From Zea mays (lineage: Eukaryota > Streptophyta > Magnoliopsida > Poales > Poaceae): a stretch of 64,000 nt of DNA. Below the pieces are notes generated by a model. That model did not search any database and was not told the origin of the DNA. It saw nothing but the letters and a program-made list of their open reading frames with translations. Positions 46,095 to 57,510 of this stretch are shown piece after piece. Made by a program: the position numbers and the translations under genes. Location of the stretch: the NCBI RefSeq assembly GCF_902167145.1, contig NC_050098.1, positions 17,752,501 through 17,816,500 of the forward strand, read 5' to 3'. Numbering within the stretch: the stretch's first letter is position 1; the number at the start of each line of letters is the position of its first letter.

Positions 46095-46585
46095 TGCATC
46101 CGGGGGCTCAAGTTGGATCATCGATAGCGGGTACACAAACCACATGACAGGGGAGAAGAAGATGTTCTCCTCCTATGAGAAAAACCAAGATCCCCACGGG
46201 CTATCACATTCGGGGATGGAAATCAAGGTTTGGTCAAAAGATTGGGTAAAATTGCTATATCACCTGACCATTCTATTTCCAATGTTTTTCTTGTAGATTC
46301 ATTAGATTACAATTTGCTTTCTGTTTCTCAATTATGCAAAATTGGCTACAATTGTCTTTTTATGGATGTAGGTGTCACTGTCTTTAGAAGAAGTGATGAT
46401 TTAGTAGCTTTTAAGGGAGTGTTAGAGGGTCAGCTATACTTAGTTGATTCCAATAGAGCTGAACTCGACACTTGCTTAATTGCTAAGACTAACATGGACT
46501 GGCTCTGGCATCGCCGACTAGCACATGTTGGAATGAAGAATCTTCACAAGCTTCTAAAGGGAGAGCACATTTTGGGACTAACAAA
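46095..46585 (+). pseudogene. Copia-1 pol fragment: protease start to GAG-pre-integrase
   Basis: It resumes the frame cut at 24857 with ASGGSSWIIDSGYTNHMTGE, the aspartic protease motif with Tyr in place of the usual Cys after DSG. A one-base loss near 46193 shifts the frame. The second part (IAISPDHSISNVFLVDSLDY, then WLWHRRLAHVGMKNLHKLL) is the GAG-pre-integrase zinc-binding region. It stops at 46585 where Gypsy-3 is inserted; the rest is off-window. Confidence 0.87.
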
Positions 46586-47889
46586 TGTAACACCCCTGGT
46601 GTTACTATTACTAAAACTTGAGCATGACATCATAAGCATTGGCATTGCATATGTTTGACACACCTAGAGTGCATTCACTAGGCAAAAATTTCAAACAAGT
46701 TGTATTGTTTTAAGTGTTTTGCAACTAGAACCCTGGTTAAGGAACTTAACCCTAAATAGGGATTATAGGGGTAAAACTTTACCCAAGTTAAGAAAACCAA
46801 AAGACTTTAGGGTAAAAGTCATAAAATGACCCTAAGAATAAACTTGAATCACTTTTGTACCCCTGGGATACCAGAAACCCTAATTGGAACCCCGGAAAAC
46901 CCTAAAACCAAACCCTAGGGGCTTATGTGCAAAAGTGATGAACCTTTGGACTAAAATGTAAAAACTACTATGTTTAAGCATCTAAAGTCATTTGGTTCAC
47001 AAATATGTGAATTTACAAGCCAAACCCTAAGTTTTGGACTTAAATGCAAAATGGACCTCATTTGAGCTCTATACCAAGTCTGAAATTTAGTGTTAAAGGC
47101 TCCACTTTGGGGCTTTGTAACTTCCAAATTATAGGGTTTTTGCCCTAAGTCACCACATCAAGATTGTAGCCCAACTATAGGAGTACAACTTTGCTAAAAG
47201 GTGTAAGCACAGTTGTTAAGAAAATTTTGGAGATAATCAAGCCTGAAGTCAGGCTGTCAGGCTAGTATTGTCTGAATTTCAGACTAACAGTGGCTTAGAC
47301 CCAAGTTTGAGAGCCAGTTTGACCTTGATCCAGTGCTCAAATGAGCTTAATCCCTATAGTTGAATTGTAGGTGGTATATAGCTATACAACTTTGCTATAG
47401 GTTACGGGATGTGTTGCCATTTGAAAATCAGAGAAAGAGAAGCTTAAACATTGTCTGTCAGGCACTCTGAACAAGCTCCTCGATGGTACAGTGCACTGAT
47501 AAGGACGCCAGCTTGGACAGCTCGACGCTGGTAACCTCTCCGCCGTGATTCACGTCGCCGGCGCCACGATTCGCGCTCGGGTAAGTGGATAGCTTCGCGG
47601 CGTCAAAAGATCGTCGTCACCGCTGAGCTGGAAGCCACCCCGATTGGACACGGCACCCCTCCCCTTTGCTCACCGCCGTAGATAAGGCCGTTCGCCGCCG
47701 TCGTGCCATCTCTGTGCCCGCCGCGTGTCCGAGCCTTTCCACGGCACCGCCGTAATTCCCTGCTGCCGTCCCATCATCGCCGATGAGCCCGCCACGGCTA
47801 GGGACACGTAAACGCGCGTGCCAGGCTTCTTCCCCGTCTCCGGCCGCCAACACATCGCGGTCAAATTGAGAGCCGCCGCCCTTGAAGCC

Positions 47890-47896
47890 TATAAAT
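47890..47896 (+). promoter_or_regulatory. Candidate LTR TATA box of Gypsy-3
   Basis: TATAAAT lies in the context GAAGCCTATAAATTGAGGG, at the end of a GC-rich stretch and 1.3 kb into the LTR. It is a plausible core promoter. Confidence 0.6.
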
Positions 47897-48979
47897 TGAG
47901 GGTGGGGATAGTTGCGCCTTGTACTCGTGAAGCTGTAGCACCCACTCCCGTCTCCGATTAACCCCCCTAGCCAGAGAATTGCTCATTTCCCCCAACTTCG
48001 TTCTTCGCCACCGTGAAACAAGCCTCGCCGCGGCCAGCCCAATTCAGGTCCACACTTGTCCTCTGCGTGCTTGTTTCGACATTCTTACTTGCTATGGATG
48101 ATCACTGACCCGTTTAATTAAGTTAGAACCTTGTATATTGCCGGGAACACAATCATCTGCCCGCATGGTTCACGGTCACCGTGGCCAGAGCAAAACATTT
48201 GATCATTCGCGCAATTAAATTAGGGGAAACGTTCTTCAGGTAGTGAATTTGGTTTACGCCAAAGCTAAGCACCGGTCATAGCCCAACTCGGCCGGTCTAT
48301 GCGCTCGCCGGAGTTCATCCTCCGCGCGACGCCGTCATGGACTTCATCCTGCGAAGAGATAGAAACCGGAGGGCCTTTTTGCGAAGTGTCAGCGACTTCT
48401 CCAAATAGTGAAAGGGCTCATTCGCGGTTACGTGCGGGCGCCTTTCTGCCTTATCTGGGCCGCCTAGGCTGAATTCGGCCCAGCGCTGTTCTAGTGTTTT
48501 TCTTTTTCTTTTATCCCCAGAGCCAAAACAATTATAGAAAAATGTAGAAAAATGCTAAAATTGTGAAACTTATTTTCCTAGGTTTGTTATTTTCCATAGT
48601 ATTTAATAAAAATAAGTTGGTGATTTTTAGTGAAAGTAAGAAATTTTAGGGTATTTAAAATGGTTAAAAATGTTGATTATGGATTTTTAGAAAATAATTG
48701 GTAAGTCCTAAAATGCCCAAAATTTTTATATGAGTGTTATATAATATTTAGAAGCCTTGGGTAGAGTTTGAATTGATTTGGACCTTGTTTGATCACCAAA
48801 CCCCAAAACACCCCCCCCCTGCCCTATGAACTCCTTTACCGACTCCGGAAACCCTAAGTTCCCGGAACTCCGTGAAGGAAAGTTGTATTCAAGACATAAA
48901 TAATAAGTTTATGCTATCTTTGCATCCTCATGAGCATCCCATGGCATCCATTCTTATACTTATGTATGGTTATGATTAG

Positions 48980-49102
48980 AACGAGAAGAAGAGATAGAAG
49001 TAACTGAAGAGGAGACACCACCACCACCTTCGGAGTCTCAGACTGGGAATCATTTCTACTTTGATATCTGTGGATCTGAGCCTGATTCACCTGTGAACGA
49101 AG
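48980..49102 (+). other. Acidic exon-like frame in the Gypsy-3 LTR
   Basis: An open frame of 41 codons without ATG follows GATTAG and reads REEEIEVTEEETPPPPSESQ, then TGNHFYFDICGSEPDSPVNE, ending at GAAG|GCAAGC. An in-frame stop lies just upstream of the acceptor-like site. Composition, LTR position and the final GAAGGCAAG nonamer match frames in LTR B and Gypsy-2. Function is unknown. Confidence 0.55.
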
Positions 49103-50569
49103 GCAAGCCCCGGTGCATGCAACCCCTTTCCTTGTGTTTTTAAATACTTTTTGCACACTTAAGTCTAGTGAAATGTGCATTAGGTTCATAGGAGTTACTT
49201 GAAACCCTTTGATGCATTGCTTTCCTTGATATCCATACCTTTATAGATACTTCTGTGAAGTATCAAACTATGATTTACAAAAATGCTTAGCCTTGCTTAG
49301 ATCTTGTGGATAGAGGTTGTCCTCAATTTAACCATGGAGAGGATGGCTTCTACCTGCAAGAATATTTTCATTTGGAGCAATAGTGGGATCTTACTGCAAA
49401 GTTCCCTGTGATGCTCTTTCATCCTAAGGAACAGACACAATCCTAAGGATGGAAATACTTAAATTGAGACTTGGGTTAGGAACAGGTGATGTTCTACCCA
49501 AGTTGGTTAAGGATTAACGCGTATGTAGGCGTGCTGACCGAGGACCCTTTAACTGGTCACATGCCTCGTCATGGGTAAGCCTTGCCTCGGGCAGACTAAG
49601 GCCGGAATAAGATAACACGAAATGGGCATGGAGCGGTGGCGAGAGTAGCGTGTACCCTCCGTGGCAAGAGGCTGGACGGTGGTGTATCTGTGCTCTCGGT
49701 TTGCGTGAACCTGATCCGGTCTTAAGAACCCCGGTGGCGGGTTGACATATGCAAGGGTTAAGTGCTACATATGTCGTGTGATTGGAGATCCTCAGCTGAG
49801 TATAATCGATTCGGATCGCCGTACCTTCGCGGTTATGAAGACTTGGTCACTTTTCTACAACCTAGAGTCAGGATGTGAACACTATGGATAAAAATGATGT
49901 TGTATTGATGAGATGGAAATTAGACTAGATGCAAATGGAGTCTATTAATACTTAATATGGCGTTAAAAGATTGAAAGTAAGGACTCACTTTAGTAAGCTA
50001 CTTCTGCCAAAATATAAGTTGATTCTTGCTAAAGCCTCTCCTTGACTCCTATTTATCCAGCATACCCTTGAGAGTCTTTTCCTTAGTCGGGTAAGACTTG
50101 CTGAGTATTCCATACTCAGGGTTTATCCCTTTGTTGTTTTTAGGTGAGGAAGCGACAAACTTTTGTTGCTTCTGCTCCAAGGTGGTACCAAACGAGGAAA
50201 AACAAGACTGAAGTGCGGGAGGACTCGGTCCTCCACTTAGGATCTTTTGTTTATCAAACTTATCGGGAGGAGTTTGTGCCTCCCTTGGTTTGTATAATAT
50301 TACTACTCTGCACTCACTTTTGGTCTGGTCTGTAATAACATAACTCAAGCTTGCTTTCGAAATAAATGTAAAGTTTATGTAATTCGCTTCCGCATTTCTT
50401 TATCTCCGATGTTCTGTAATGTCTGCAAGACGGGTGAGACGTTCCTGGTAAGGTAAGAAAAGATACCGAGCTTGTCAAGTAGTTCAGGGGCACCTACAGG
50501 GTTGTCTGAAGTCCGTTGGACAAGGACAACTGTAGGTGGGCCTAATTACTTGGGAGGTTCCGTCACAGC

Positions 50570-50581
50570 TGGTATCGGAGC
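50570..50581 (+). other. Primer binding site of Gypsy-3
   Basis: TGGTATCGGAGC begins two bases after the LTR end. It is an initiator methionine tRNA type site, identical to that of the non-autonomous Copia element. Confidence 0.87.
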
Positions 50582-50805
50582 GTAGCCCTTCTTGGCAGAT
50601 ATTACGAAGCATCTTCAAAAGGATTTTCAAAAGTCTTACCTCAAAATTCTTTTCTCTTCTTACCTAAGTACTCTGAAGAGTCTATCTTAAAGACCAGATA
50701 GGAAGAGTGCAACGTATAGAAGGTTGAATCGACTAAGGTTGATTCTGTAATTATACATGCATCATGCTAAGCACTATACTAATAACATTTTCCCCCTTAG
50801 AAAAG

Positions 50806-51390
50806 ATGCCGCCACGTACAAGGCTAACGACACGCAAGTCTACGGGACCAATTGGGGTGCCTCGGCATCAATTGGCTCCCCGACATGAAAGTAGCAGCAG
50901 TGGAAGTAACGACCCCATCGGAGACCTTGAAGCTCGTGTGAGTCGACTTCAAGCAGCGCTGCAACATAGGACTGATGCTTGGGTCGCCGACGGAGATAGA
51001 ATCAATGAACTACGAAGGGACATCCGACACTTGCAGGATCAACTCGCTGATCGAGACTTAGCACTTGACTGGGCCGTACAGTCTCGTTTGCTAATGTGCG
51101 CTAAGGAAGCAAGGGCTCAGGCCCGAGTTAAAGAACTTAGCTCGACTATTGATAACCTGCAGGTTTACTGCAACACGTTGCACGAGGAAGTCCATATACT
51201 ATACTCACAACTACACCCAAGTGAGCTTGCACAACCTGCTGAGGCGGAAGCTGGACCATCTCACGTTGCGGGACGTGCGCTGGGTGGGGAGTTAGACCTT
51301 TTTGAGCCCCCTCCTTCTTTGAGGTTGGTTGATGTCTGGACTCCCACACCTGACGATGAAGCCGCCAAGAGTAATGGCAAGCAGGAATAA
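50806..51390 (+). CDS. orf0: extra coiled-coil protein upstream of gag in Gypsy-3
   Basis: An intact frame of 194 codons from the ATG at 50806 (MPPRTRLTTRKSTGPIGVPR). An in-frame ATG at 50764 would add 14 residues, but the basic MPPRTR start resembles the MPTRTR start of this element's gag and is preferred. Residues about 45-150 form a coiled coil (DLEARVSRLQAALQHRTDAW, INELRRDIRHLQDQLADRDL), followed by an acidic C-terminus (TPTPDDEAAKSNGKQE). It lies in the same place as orf0 of Gypsy-2 and shares the basic-start and coiled-coil plan but no obvious sequence identity. Helitron 2 is inserted nine bases after the stop, so the frame is unbroken. Confidence 0.7.
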   Translation: MPPRTRLTTRKSTGPIGVPRHQLAPRHESSSSGSNDPIGDLEARVSRLQAALQHRTDAWVADGDRINELRRDIRHLQDQLADRDLALDWAVQSRLLMCAKEARAQARVKELSSTIDNLQVYCNTLHEEVHILYSQLHPSELAQPAEAEAGPSHVAGRALGGELDLFEPPPSLRLVDVWTPTPDDEAAKSNGKQE

Positions 51391-51398
51391 GGGTGTAA

Positions 51399-52054
51399 TC
51401 TCTACTACTTATTAAGTAAGCAATAGTAGTCTGCCTCCGGCGTGTTCTGCCAACTGCTGTTCTGCCTCCACCGGTCTCGCGCTGCGCAAAAAGCTTATCT
51501 TAATGTCGCACCAGAGCAGGAGAAGTCGGACTGAGCAACAGACTATCCACAAAAACGCTTATAAGACACGTTCCAACTCTCTCAATAGCTGGTATGGCAC
51601 TAATCAAACAAACCTCATAACAATGCAGGTGTCCTAGCGATTTGTGAGGCCCAGCGGTTTCGTGTGGTCCAGCGATGAGTGCAGCCCAACGTCCCTCGCA
51701 CAACGATTTGTGGTTTACTTTATGCAGCCCAGCTTCCCGACGCACGACGCCTGTCATCCTCTTCGGCAACCTCCGCCTCCGCGACGGCGCCGCACGCACG
51801 AGCTCCACTCCCGTGACCTCCTCCCCCACGACCTCAACCGCTCTGCCACTTCCGCACGCTCCCTGTGAACGCCCTCACTAATCGCCCATGGCGAAACCCC
51901 TCGCCCCACCCCGTCTCTCCTCTCGATGTGTCGGAGCTCACCCCTGCGCCCCCAGTAAGCCATCGCGCGCCGTCAGCTCGGCTGCAGCGCCTGCTCCTCT
52001 TCAGGGCCCGCTCCCTCTGCGGCGTACTCGACGCATCGCAAGAGATCGGGGTCG
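51399..52054 (+). other. Helitron 2 5' region
   Basis: Typical GC-rich Helitron 5' sequence followed by DNA of coding-like composition (51700-52050) with overlapping frames on both strands. It may hold the 5' part of the captured dioxygenase gene, but I cannot recognise a protein. Confidence 0.45.
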
Positions 52055-52435
52055 CAACGCCGGCCTGGTGTACCACAACAACCGCCTCCTCGTCGTGTCG
52101 GAGCCTCGGAGGACGACCTCCCGTACCAAGTGCGCGTCACCGCCGACGGCGACCTCGAGACCGCTAGGCGCTACGACTTCGGCGGGCAACTCGATGCCAC
52201 CATGATCGTACACCCCAAGCTGGACGACTTCACCACTGATGGCCGCAAGTCCCCCGACATCGAGATCCCTATCGACACGCCCACCATGATGTAGGACTTC
52301 GCCGTCACCGAGACCACACCATCATCCCGGGCCAGCAGATCGTGTTCAAGGTTCAGGAGATGGTGTTGGGCGGCTCCCCCGTGGTGTACAATAGGGATAA
52401 GACCGCCTCTTCCACCTCTCCGCGCTTTTGCTGAT
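52055..52435 (+). pseudogene. Captured carotenoid cleavage dioxygenase (NCED-like) fragment
   Basis: Members of this family cleave carotenoids with a four-histidine iron site; the NCED branch makes the ABA precursor xanthoxin. The plus strand reads [16 protein letters not shown], then [38 protein letters not shown], then [18 protein letters not shown], a stop where His-Asp is expected, DFAVTE, and IVFKVQEMVLGGSPVVY. The wording is closest to NCED-type members. Between HPKLD and DGRKS the usual segment (Tyr-Asp-Val, Lys-Tyr-Phe) is deleted, small frameshifts are present, and TAG at about 52293-52295 ends the main frame. It is a broken central fragment of a gene of about 600 codons. Confidence 0.85.
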
Positions 52436-53640
52436 CGACCTTCAGTTTCTCAAGGTGAGTTTAGTCAAAACTTTCTTCAACAACGCACGCAGGTGGGTCC
52501 AGTGAGGCCTGGTTGTGCGCGTTCCCGCGGGCGTTGTTGGGGCAGATCCATGGAGCTCATATGCCCGCAGCACGGATAGTACTGCACTTGTGCACCAGTG
52601 GATTGCCAGGACTTCCCACCTGTTGCTGCTGCTGCTGCTTGTGTCACTAGCCATTTTTCGGGCGTCTGACTTGGAGGATACGACCGCGACGATGGACGCG
52701 CCCAACCCTGGAGTGGCTGCTGGCCCAGGTTTGGATTCCTGCCTCTAGCACTAGCTGTGTAGCTGAATTTCTGTGGAGTTGATCGGGTGGACTTCAGTAG
52801 TTGACTAATTTCTGTGGAGAAATGACGTGGAATTCTCATGATTTCAGTTGGTATTAGTAAGCGGAGATTTTAGGGAACCAACAAATTTACTTAATATTTG
52901 GCTTGCCAACTCTCAATGATTCGTTTAGATTGTTATCTGTCAAGCATCGACAGATTGGTTTCATATTTTAACCATGTTTCTCCTTGTACAGAGGCATGCG
53001 TGTCACCAAGTTCTCAAATGGGAAAAAACTTTGGATCTAGGACCTATTACAAATCTGGGTCTGTTACTTTACTTGTGCCTGGTTTGCTCTTGCTGATCGA
53101 TATGTATATTCTGTTGGATTAGCGATTGGTTGTAGTATTGCAAATATTTACTTGTAGGATCTATATACTAAAAGAACCAAAGCGACTTATAATCTGGAAC
53201 AGAGGGAGTAGCTGAGCTAGGGTAGGTAAATTGAAACGTGCATAGTTTTTTCTTCACAAACATGCAATTTTAAGTAGATTTCATATCATGCCTACATTAA
53301 GTTGGAATGTAGAGGTCGTGAGATTCATATTTTTGGAAAAATGAATTATTTCCCAAAATTCAAAGTTGTGACACAGTGAGTGTAGAATTTCTTTTCTGCT
53401 CACCTTTATGCGTGGAATGCTTGAAACTTCTGTACTTCTGAGATTAACTGCCTGCAAACACCCTGTTCACTATTAGTAAAGCCCGGACCTGGAAACACTA
53501 TTGATTTTCTACAGTAATAATTGGCATGCAGGTACTTCAAGGTGGCATCAGTGGCTAGACTGCTGTTTTTCTTTCCTGCACTAAGCTGGTGATTTGATCT
53601 ACTAACCTAACACACTTGCGATATACTTCTCTGAACTTTC
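52436..53640 (+). other. Helitron 2 spacer between the dioxygenase and NLP fragments
   Basis: A coding-like GC-rich patch at 52500-52730 includes (CTG)n leucine codons (LLLLLLL near 52620), which I cannot assign. The rest to 53640 is AT-rich and intron-like, with no recognisable exon. Confidence 0.4.
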
Positions 53641-53649
53641 AGGAGCAGT

Positions 53650-54334
53650 GAGATTGAGGAGGTTTCATACCTGGAGAGCACTGCAAATGGTGTTGAGCTC
53701 AGAAGTGAAGTTTATCTTCTGCCTTGTCATGATCAGCTTGATGACGCCCAGTCAGTTGTAGCTTCCCTTCTCGAACACTGGCAGACCCATGGTGCCATGG
53801 ACATCGAGGTATTGTGCATCCCTTACCCTGGGATACTCGTAGCTGGTGAAGTACCTGATGTTCGGCGACCACTCGGGGAGCCTGCCGATAAAGACCCTCC
53901 CTGGCAGCCCCGGCGAATCCCCCCGACTTAACATCGGCCGAGAACTGGTACTTGGTGGACACCTCCCTGAACCGGAGGAGGCTGTCGGAGCGGTGGTCGA
54001 GCGTGAACGGTTGCTCGCTGGTGGTCAGCACCAGTTTCCCGTCATCGTGGTTGACCGGCACCCAGAGCTGCACGAGGACGTCGCCGTCGCTCTGCATATC
54101 CCGGATGTAGGACAGTGCCTGGCTGAACTGCTCCTCCACGGAGGAGGGGCTCGCGCCACCCGTCTGAATCCACCAGCTGGCGTTCGCGGTCGTCGCCGTC
54201 GTCGTCACTGTGGTGGCTGTCGCGTCAGCCGAGAAGAAGGCTGAGAGTGGAGGAAACGCTACCGAGTTGGGCGAGCGTGAGACCACCTCGAGCCAGCCGT
54301 TGTCGTCAGACAGTAGCTGCTCAAGGAGATCCAA
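53650..54334 (-). pseudogene. Captured NIN-like protein (NLP) transcription factor 5' fragment
   Basis: NLPs are nitrate-response transcription factors with an N-terminal sensor domain and C-terminal RWP-RK and PB1 domains. The minus strand starts MDLLEQLLSDDNGWLEVVSR at 54334 and runs through [39 protein letters not shown] and [21 protein letters not shown] one-base shift near 53925 moves the text to another frame: [53 protein letters not shown]. This is the conserved N-terminal NLP domain only. It is the one fragment opposite to the Helitron's orientation. Confidence 0.88.
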
Positions 54335-55366
54335 GTCGACGCCCCCGCGCCTTCGGACGTGGGGCGTGCGGAGATGCTCGGAAGCTGTGGGTCTCCTCCC
54401 TCTTCCATGTAGATGCAGGTAACTCTCCCTTCAAAACCTGCTTACATAGTTCATCACGAACGCACTGCATCAGTCATCAGTAGTAGCGATGATCTTGGTA
54501 ACGATAACAACAACACTTGGGCATGCAATGCCAGAGTGTTCTGCTGGTCCATGCACATCTTGTGCTAGGAAACCATTGGGACATGGGAATCCTTGGGAGA
54601 TTTTTGTGCTGGGCATGCGTGCCTTCGGATTGCAGGGTGTGGGTGGTAAGCAAGATCACATCATTTTCAATGGAAAGCAAGGAGCGAAAGAGATTGGTAG
54701 TAGCAAGCAGCTCACTGTTAATCACACGCCTGGCGCCTTCCTTCTTGTCATAAAAGGGCTCCCGTTCTCCTCTCTTCTCCTGTGGATTAGCTAGGTAGCA
54801 CGGTTCTGCTCAACTCAACTCACCGCCGGAAAAGGCTCAGTGCTCCACCTGAGCATCTAATGGATCCTGCTGCCGCTGTGAGACGAAAGGACAACAAGAA
54901 AGTTGCTTGGCCTGGCTTCACTTGGTTTTGCCCTTCGTTTTTTGGTGTTGTCGTAACAACAAAAACTGTGGGGGCCACCATGGCAATTTTGTTTTTCTTT
55001 AGTTGTTAGAATCTTTCCCTCTCACCGAGGGCCCAGTTACGCCACGCAGGAATCCAACCATACGTCCATACCCGCTTCCATATATAAAGTCAACTTGCAA
55101 GGGTGATTATGCAGCTTCAGAAGGATTCCTTGGTAAGAAATTCTCTCTTGCACAATACCACGGGTGGTTTCTGAGATTTTAAAAAATGGTGGTTGACCAG
55201 GTCGTGGGATCAAATCAGTCTCTTTGCGTTTGCGGGGGAAGATTTTTCTTGGTTTATCTTTTTGCTAGACTCAACTCATGTGAATGGCAGCCATCGTAGC
55301 TTTGTAATAAAACTCATATACCACACTTGCTTATTTTTGTTCAAAAAACTGCACTTGCTTATGTAG
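54335..55366 (+). other. Helitron 2 spacer between the NLP and recycling factor fragments
   Basis: Mixed composition with short frames on the plus strand (for example 54489-54794) that I cannot relate to a family. No tRNA- or rRNA-like sequence is seen. Confidence 0.4.
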
Positions 55367-55604
55367 GAAAAGAAGCTTTCTGAGGACAACGTGAAAGATT
55401 TATCAACTGATCTACAAGTGAGGATGAATTTTCTGTTTTTTTCTTCCTGTAGTTGCACATAGGTCCTCAAGGATATGCTTATATCTCTTGGAAAGCTTTT
55501 TACTGTTAGATGCAGTGGTAGCTAACTTTCTCGTACAAATTCTGCAGAAAGTCACAGATGACTACATGAAAAAGATCGAATCCATCTAGAAGCAGAAGGA
55601 ACAT
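55367..55604 (+). pseudogene. Captured ribosome recycling factor 3' exons
   Basis: Ribosome recycling factor splits post-termination ribosomes; the plant copies act in chloroplasts and mitochondria. Exon 55367-55417 reads EKKLSEDNVKDLSTDLQ and ends at GTGAGG. Exon 55548 onward, after CTGCAG, reads KVTDDYMKKIESI, then TAG (55587-55589, where CAG is expected), then KQKE. This matches the C-terminal helix of the family. Only about 35 of roughly 200 residues are present. Confidence 0.8.
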
Positions 55605-55641
55605 GTACTTTTTTTCATTCTTTGCTTGGAACATAAAAAAA

Positions 55642-56020
55642 GGCCTATACTAATTGTTGCAAAAGATGTGGAAAGTGAGGTATTAGGTACTCTGATTATT
55701 AACAAGCTTCGTGCAGGCATCAAGGTAGGTTCTGTCAAGTTTCTGGGTTTGGTACCATTTCTGTTCTAATTGGAACGACATTCAGGTCTGTGCTGTCAAA
55801 GCTCCTGGTTTTGGGGAAAACAGGAAGGCAAACTTACAGGACCTCGCTATCCTTACCGGATGAGAGGTAGGCTTCACAGTTGTTTCTTGTGTGCATTTTA
55901 TTTCTCTGTATAATTAAAAACGACTTGTCTCATCAATTCATCATGATTCAGGTAATAGCTGAAGAGCTAGGAATGAACCTTGAGAATGTTGAGCCTCACA
56001 TGCTGGGTTCATGCAAAAAG
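55642..56020 (+). pseudogene. Captured mitochondrial chaperonin CPN60 (HSP60) exons
   Basis: CPN60 is the GroEL-type folding chamber of mitochondria. Three consecutive exons are preserved with introns: 55642-55724 ([28 protein letters not shown]), 55786-55866 ([25 protein letters not shown]) and 55952-56020 (VIAEELGMNLENVEPHMLGS, CKK). The only clear defect is TGA at 55861-55863 in place of a Gly codon. This is part of the apical/intermediate region of a protein of about 575 residues. Confidence 0.9.
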
Positions 56021-56906
56021 GTATAGTAGATGATTTAAAAGGATTTTTCTACTGACCACACTTGGTTGGATGCTCACTTGATTCCTACTGACCACGGGGT
56101 TGGTGATCGACTGATTATGATCGACATATCCTTCTTTAATCGACATATTTTTTTTTCTTCTATGTACCTTCTATTCAGGTTACGAATACTGTAAAGATAA
56201 TTTAGAATTCCTCATACAAATCCTTTAACATCCACTGTAAATATATGGGGAATTTCTAAAATGTGTTTAGATTCATACATGTACAAGTTTGTATTATGTT
56301 TTTATGCGTATTTATGAATCTACACATCATCGATTTTATTTTGTTGTCTCACTTATTCCTCTTTAAAACACCGATTACCAGTGATCACCACTAATTACTA
56401 TGCTTGCTTAGTTCTATTTGTTCTATGCTCACAGCTGCTTCAAGCCTTCAACATCGCACTTTCAGATGAAATAGTTAGTTGGGTTGCGTCAATTCTATGT
56501 TGTATTTAATAAATGCCTGAAAATTGGTAGGAAAATTAGAGCATAGCACACTCTATGGAGTTCATACATTGGAAACACTTAGGCTTCTATCTATGACATT
56601 GTGTCATGCTGGGGATCTCGCTCTAAAAGTTTGCACAGGGAAGTCACTATGTGTATGCCACCACACAACTCTCGGGTACTTGTCCAGGCTTCTTTTGAAA
56701 CGGCTTGTCCAGATTTCAAATTACCCAAGGTTCAGCTAAATCTTCTCAGAAATTGATATGATGACTGCATTGGTGTAAAATGGAATTCATTGAACATGGA
56801 GCTGTGTTTTTCTTTGCTACCGAACAAGGGAGATTAGAGAAGTCTTTGTTTTTGAGGTCGCTTGCCAACAATGTACCTGTTTGACACTCCTTTCCCCATA
56901 TTGCAG
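56021..56906 (+). other. Helitron 2 spacer between the CPN60 and HMA1 fragments
   Basis: AT-rich intron-like DNA with no recognisable exon. It probably represents flanking introns of the two captured genes and their junction. Confidence 0.45.
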
Positions 56907-57330
56907 GTTTCTGCAGCGCTTGATGCTCTTGTAAATATTGCAGACGGTAGAATAAATATTCATGTCCTCATGGCTCTTGCAGCATTTGCTTCTATATTTA
57001 TGGGAAATGCATTGGAGGGTGGCCTGCTTCTTGCAATGTTTAATTTGGCTCATATTGGTACATTTCTTTTGATAACATCTGAAAGCCCCATGTGTTAGCT
57101 CCTGTTGTGTGTTTATTAGGAGTTCACTATTCTCGTTTCTTACAGCTGAAGAGTATTTTACAAGTAAGTCAATGTTTGACGTGAGGGAACTGAAGGAAAA
57201 TCATCCAGAATTTGCTTTGTTGTTAGAAACAAGTGGAGAAGAATCTGTACAGTTTTCAAATCTAAGTTACACCAAGGTTCCTGTGCACGATCTTGAAGTG
57301 GGTTCTCATATCTTGGTTAGAGCTGGCGAG
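56907..57330 (+). pseudogene. HMA1: Captured HMA1-type P1B heavy-metal ATPase exons
   Basis: HMA1 is a chloroplast-envelope P1B-type metal ATPase. Exon 56907-57057 reads VSAALDALVNIADGRINIHV, LMALAAFASIFMGNALEGGL, LLAMFNLAHI, a transmembrane segment. Exon 57146-57330 reads AEEYFTSKSMFDVRELKENH, PEFALLLETSGEESVQFSNL, YTKVPVHDLEVGSHILVRAG, the start of the actuator domain. Both exons are open with canonical AG and GT borders, so this is the best-preserved capture. The phosphorylation and ATP-binding regions are absent. Confidence 0.9.
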
Positions 57331-57510
57331 GTGTGTTATATCTTGTATAGAATTTAAATCCTTGCCTTTCATATCTTTTGTTTTCATTTCATTGTTTCCT
57401 ACATGCTGATGGTGCTTTTATTCTAGATGGTTAGAAAAATTCTCTCATTTTAGTGCAGTTATTTCAGTACTATTTTGTAATAAGTAATTGATGGCTTATT
57501 TTAAATTAAG

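Larger units (their letters stand above)
46586..50567 (+). repeat. 5' LTR of Gypsy-3 (3982 bp)
   Basis: It begins TGTAACACCCCTGG and ends GGTTCCGTCACA before the primer site. A TATA-like element lies at 47890-47896 and an acidic exon-like frame at 48980-49102. Other short frames, mostly on the minus strand near 47620-47860, are not supported. Confidence 0.92.

Noticed and set aside
47617..47864. Minus-strand ORFs in the Gypsy-3 LTR
   Set aside because: Short, antisense to the element and without family features.
55642..57330. CPN60 and HMA1 exons as functional genes
   Set aside because: Only internal exons of each are present, with a TGA in CPN60, and both lie inside a Helitron. They are captured fragments.
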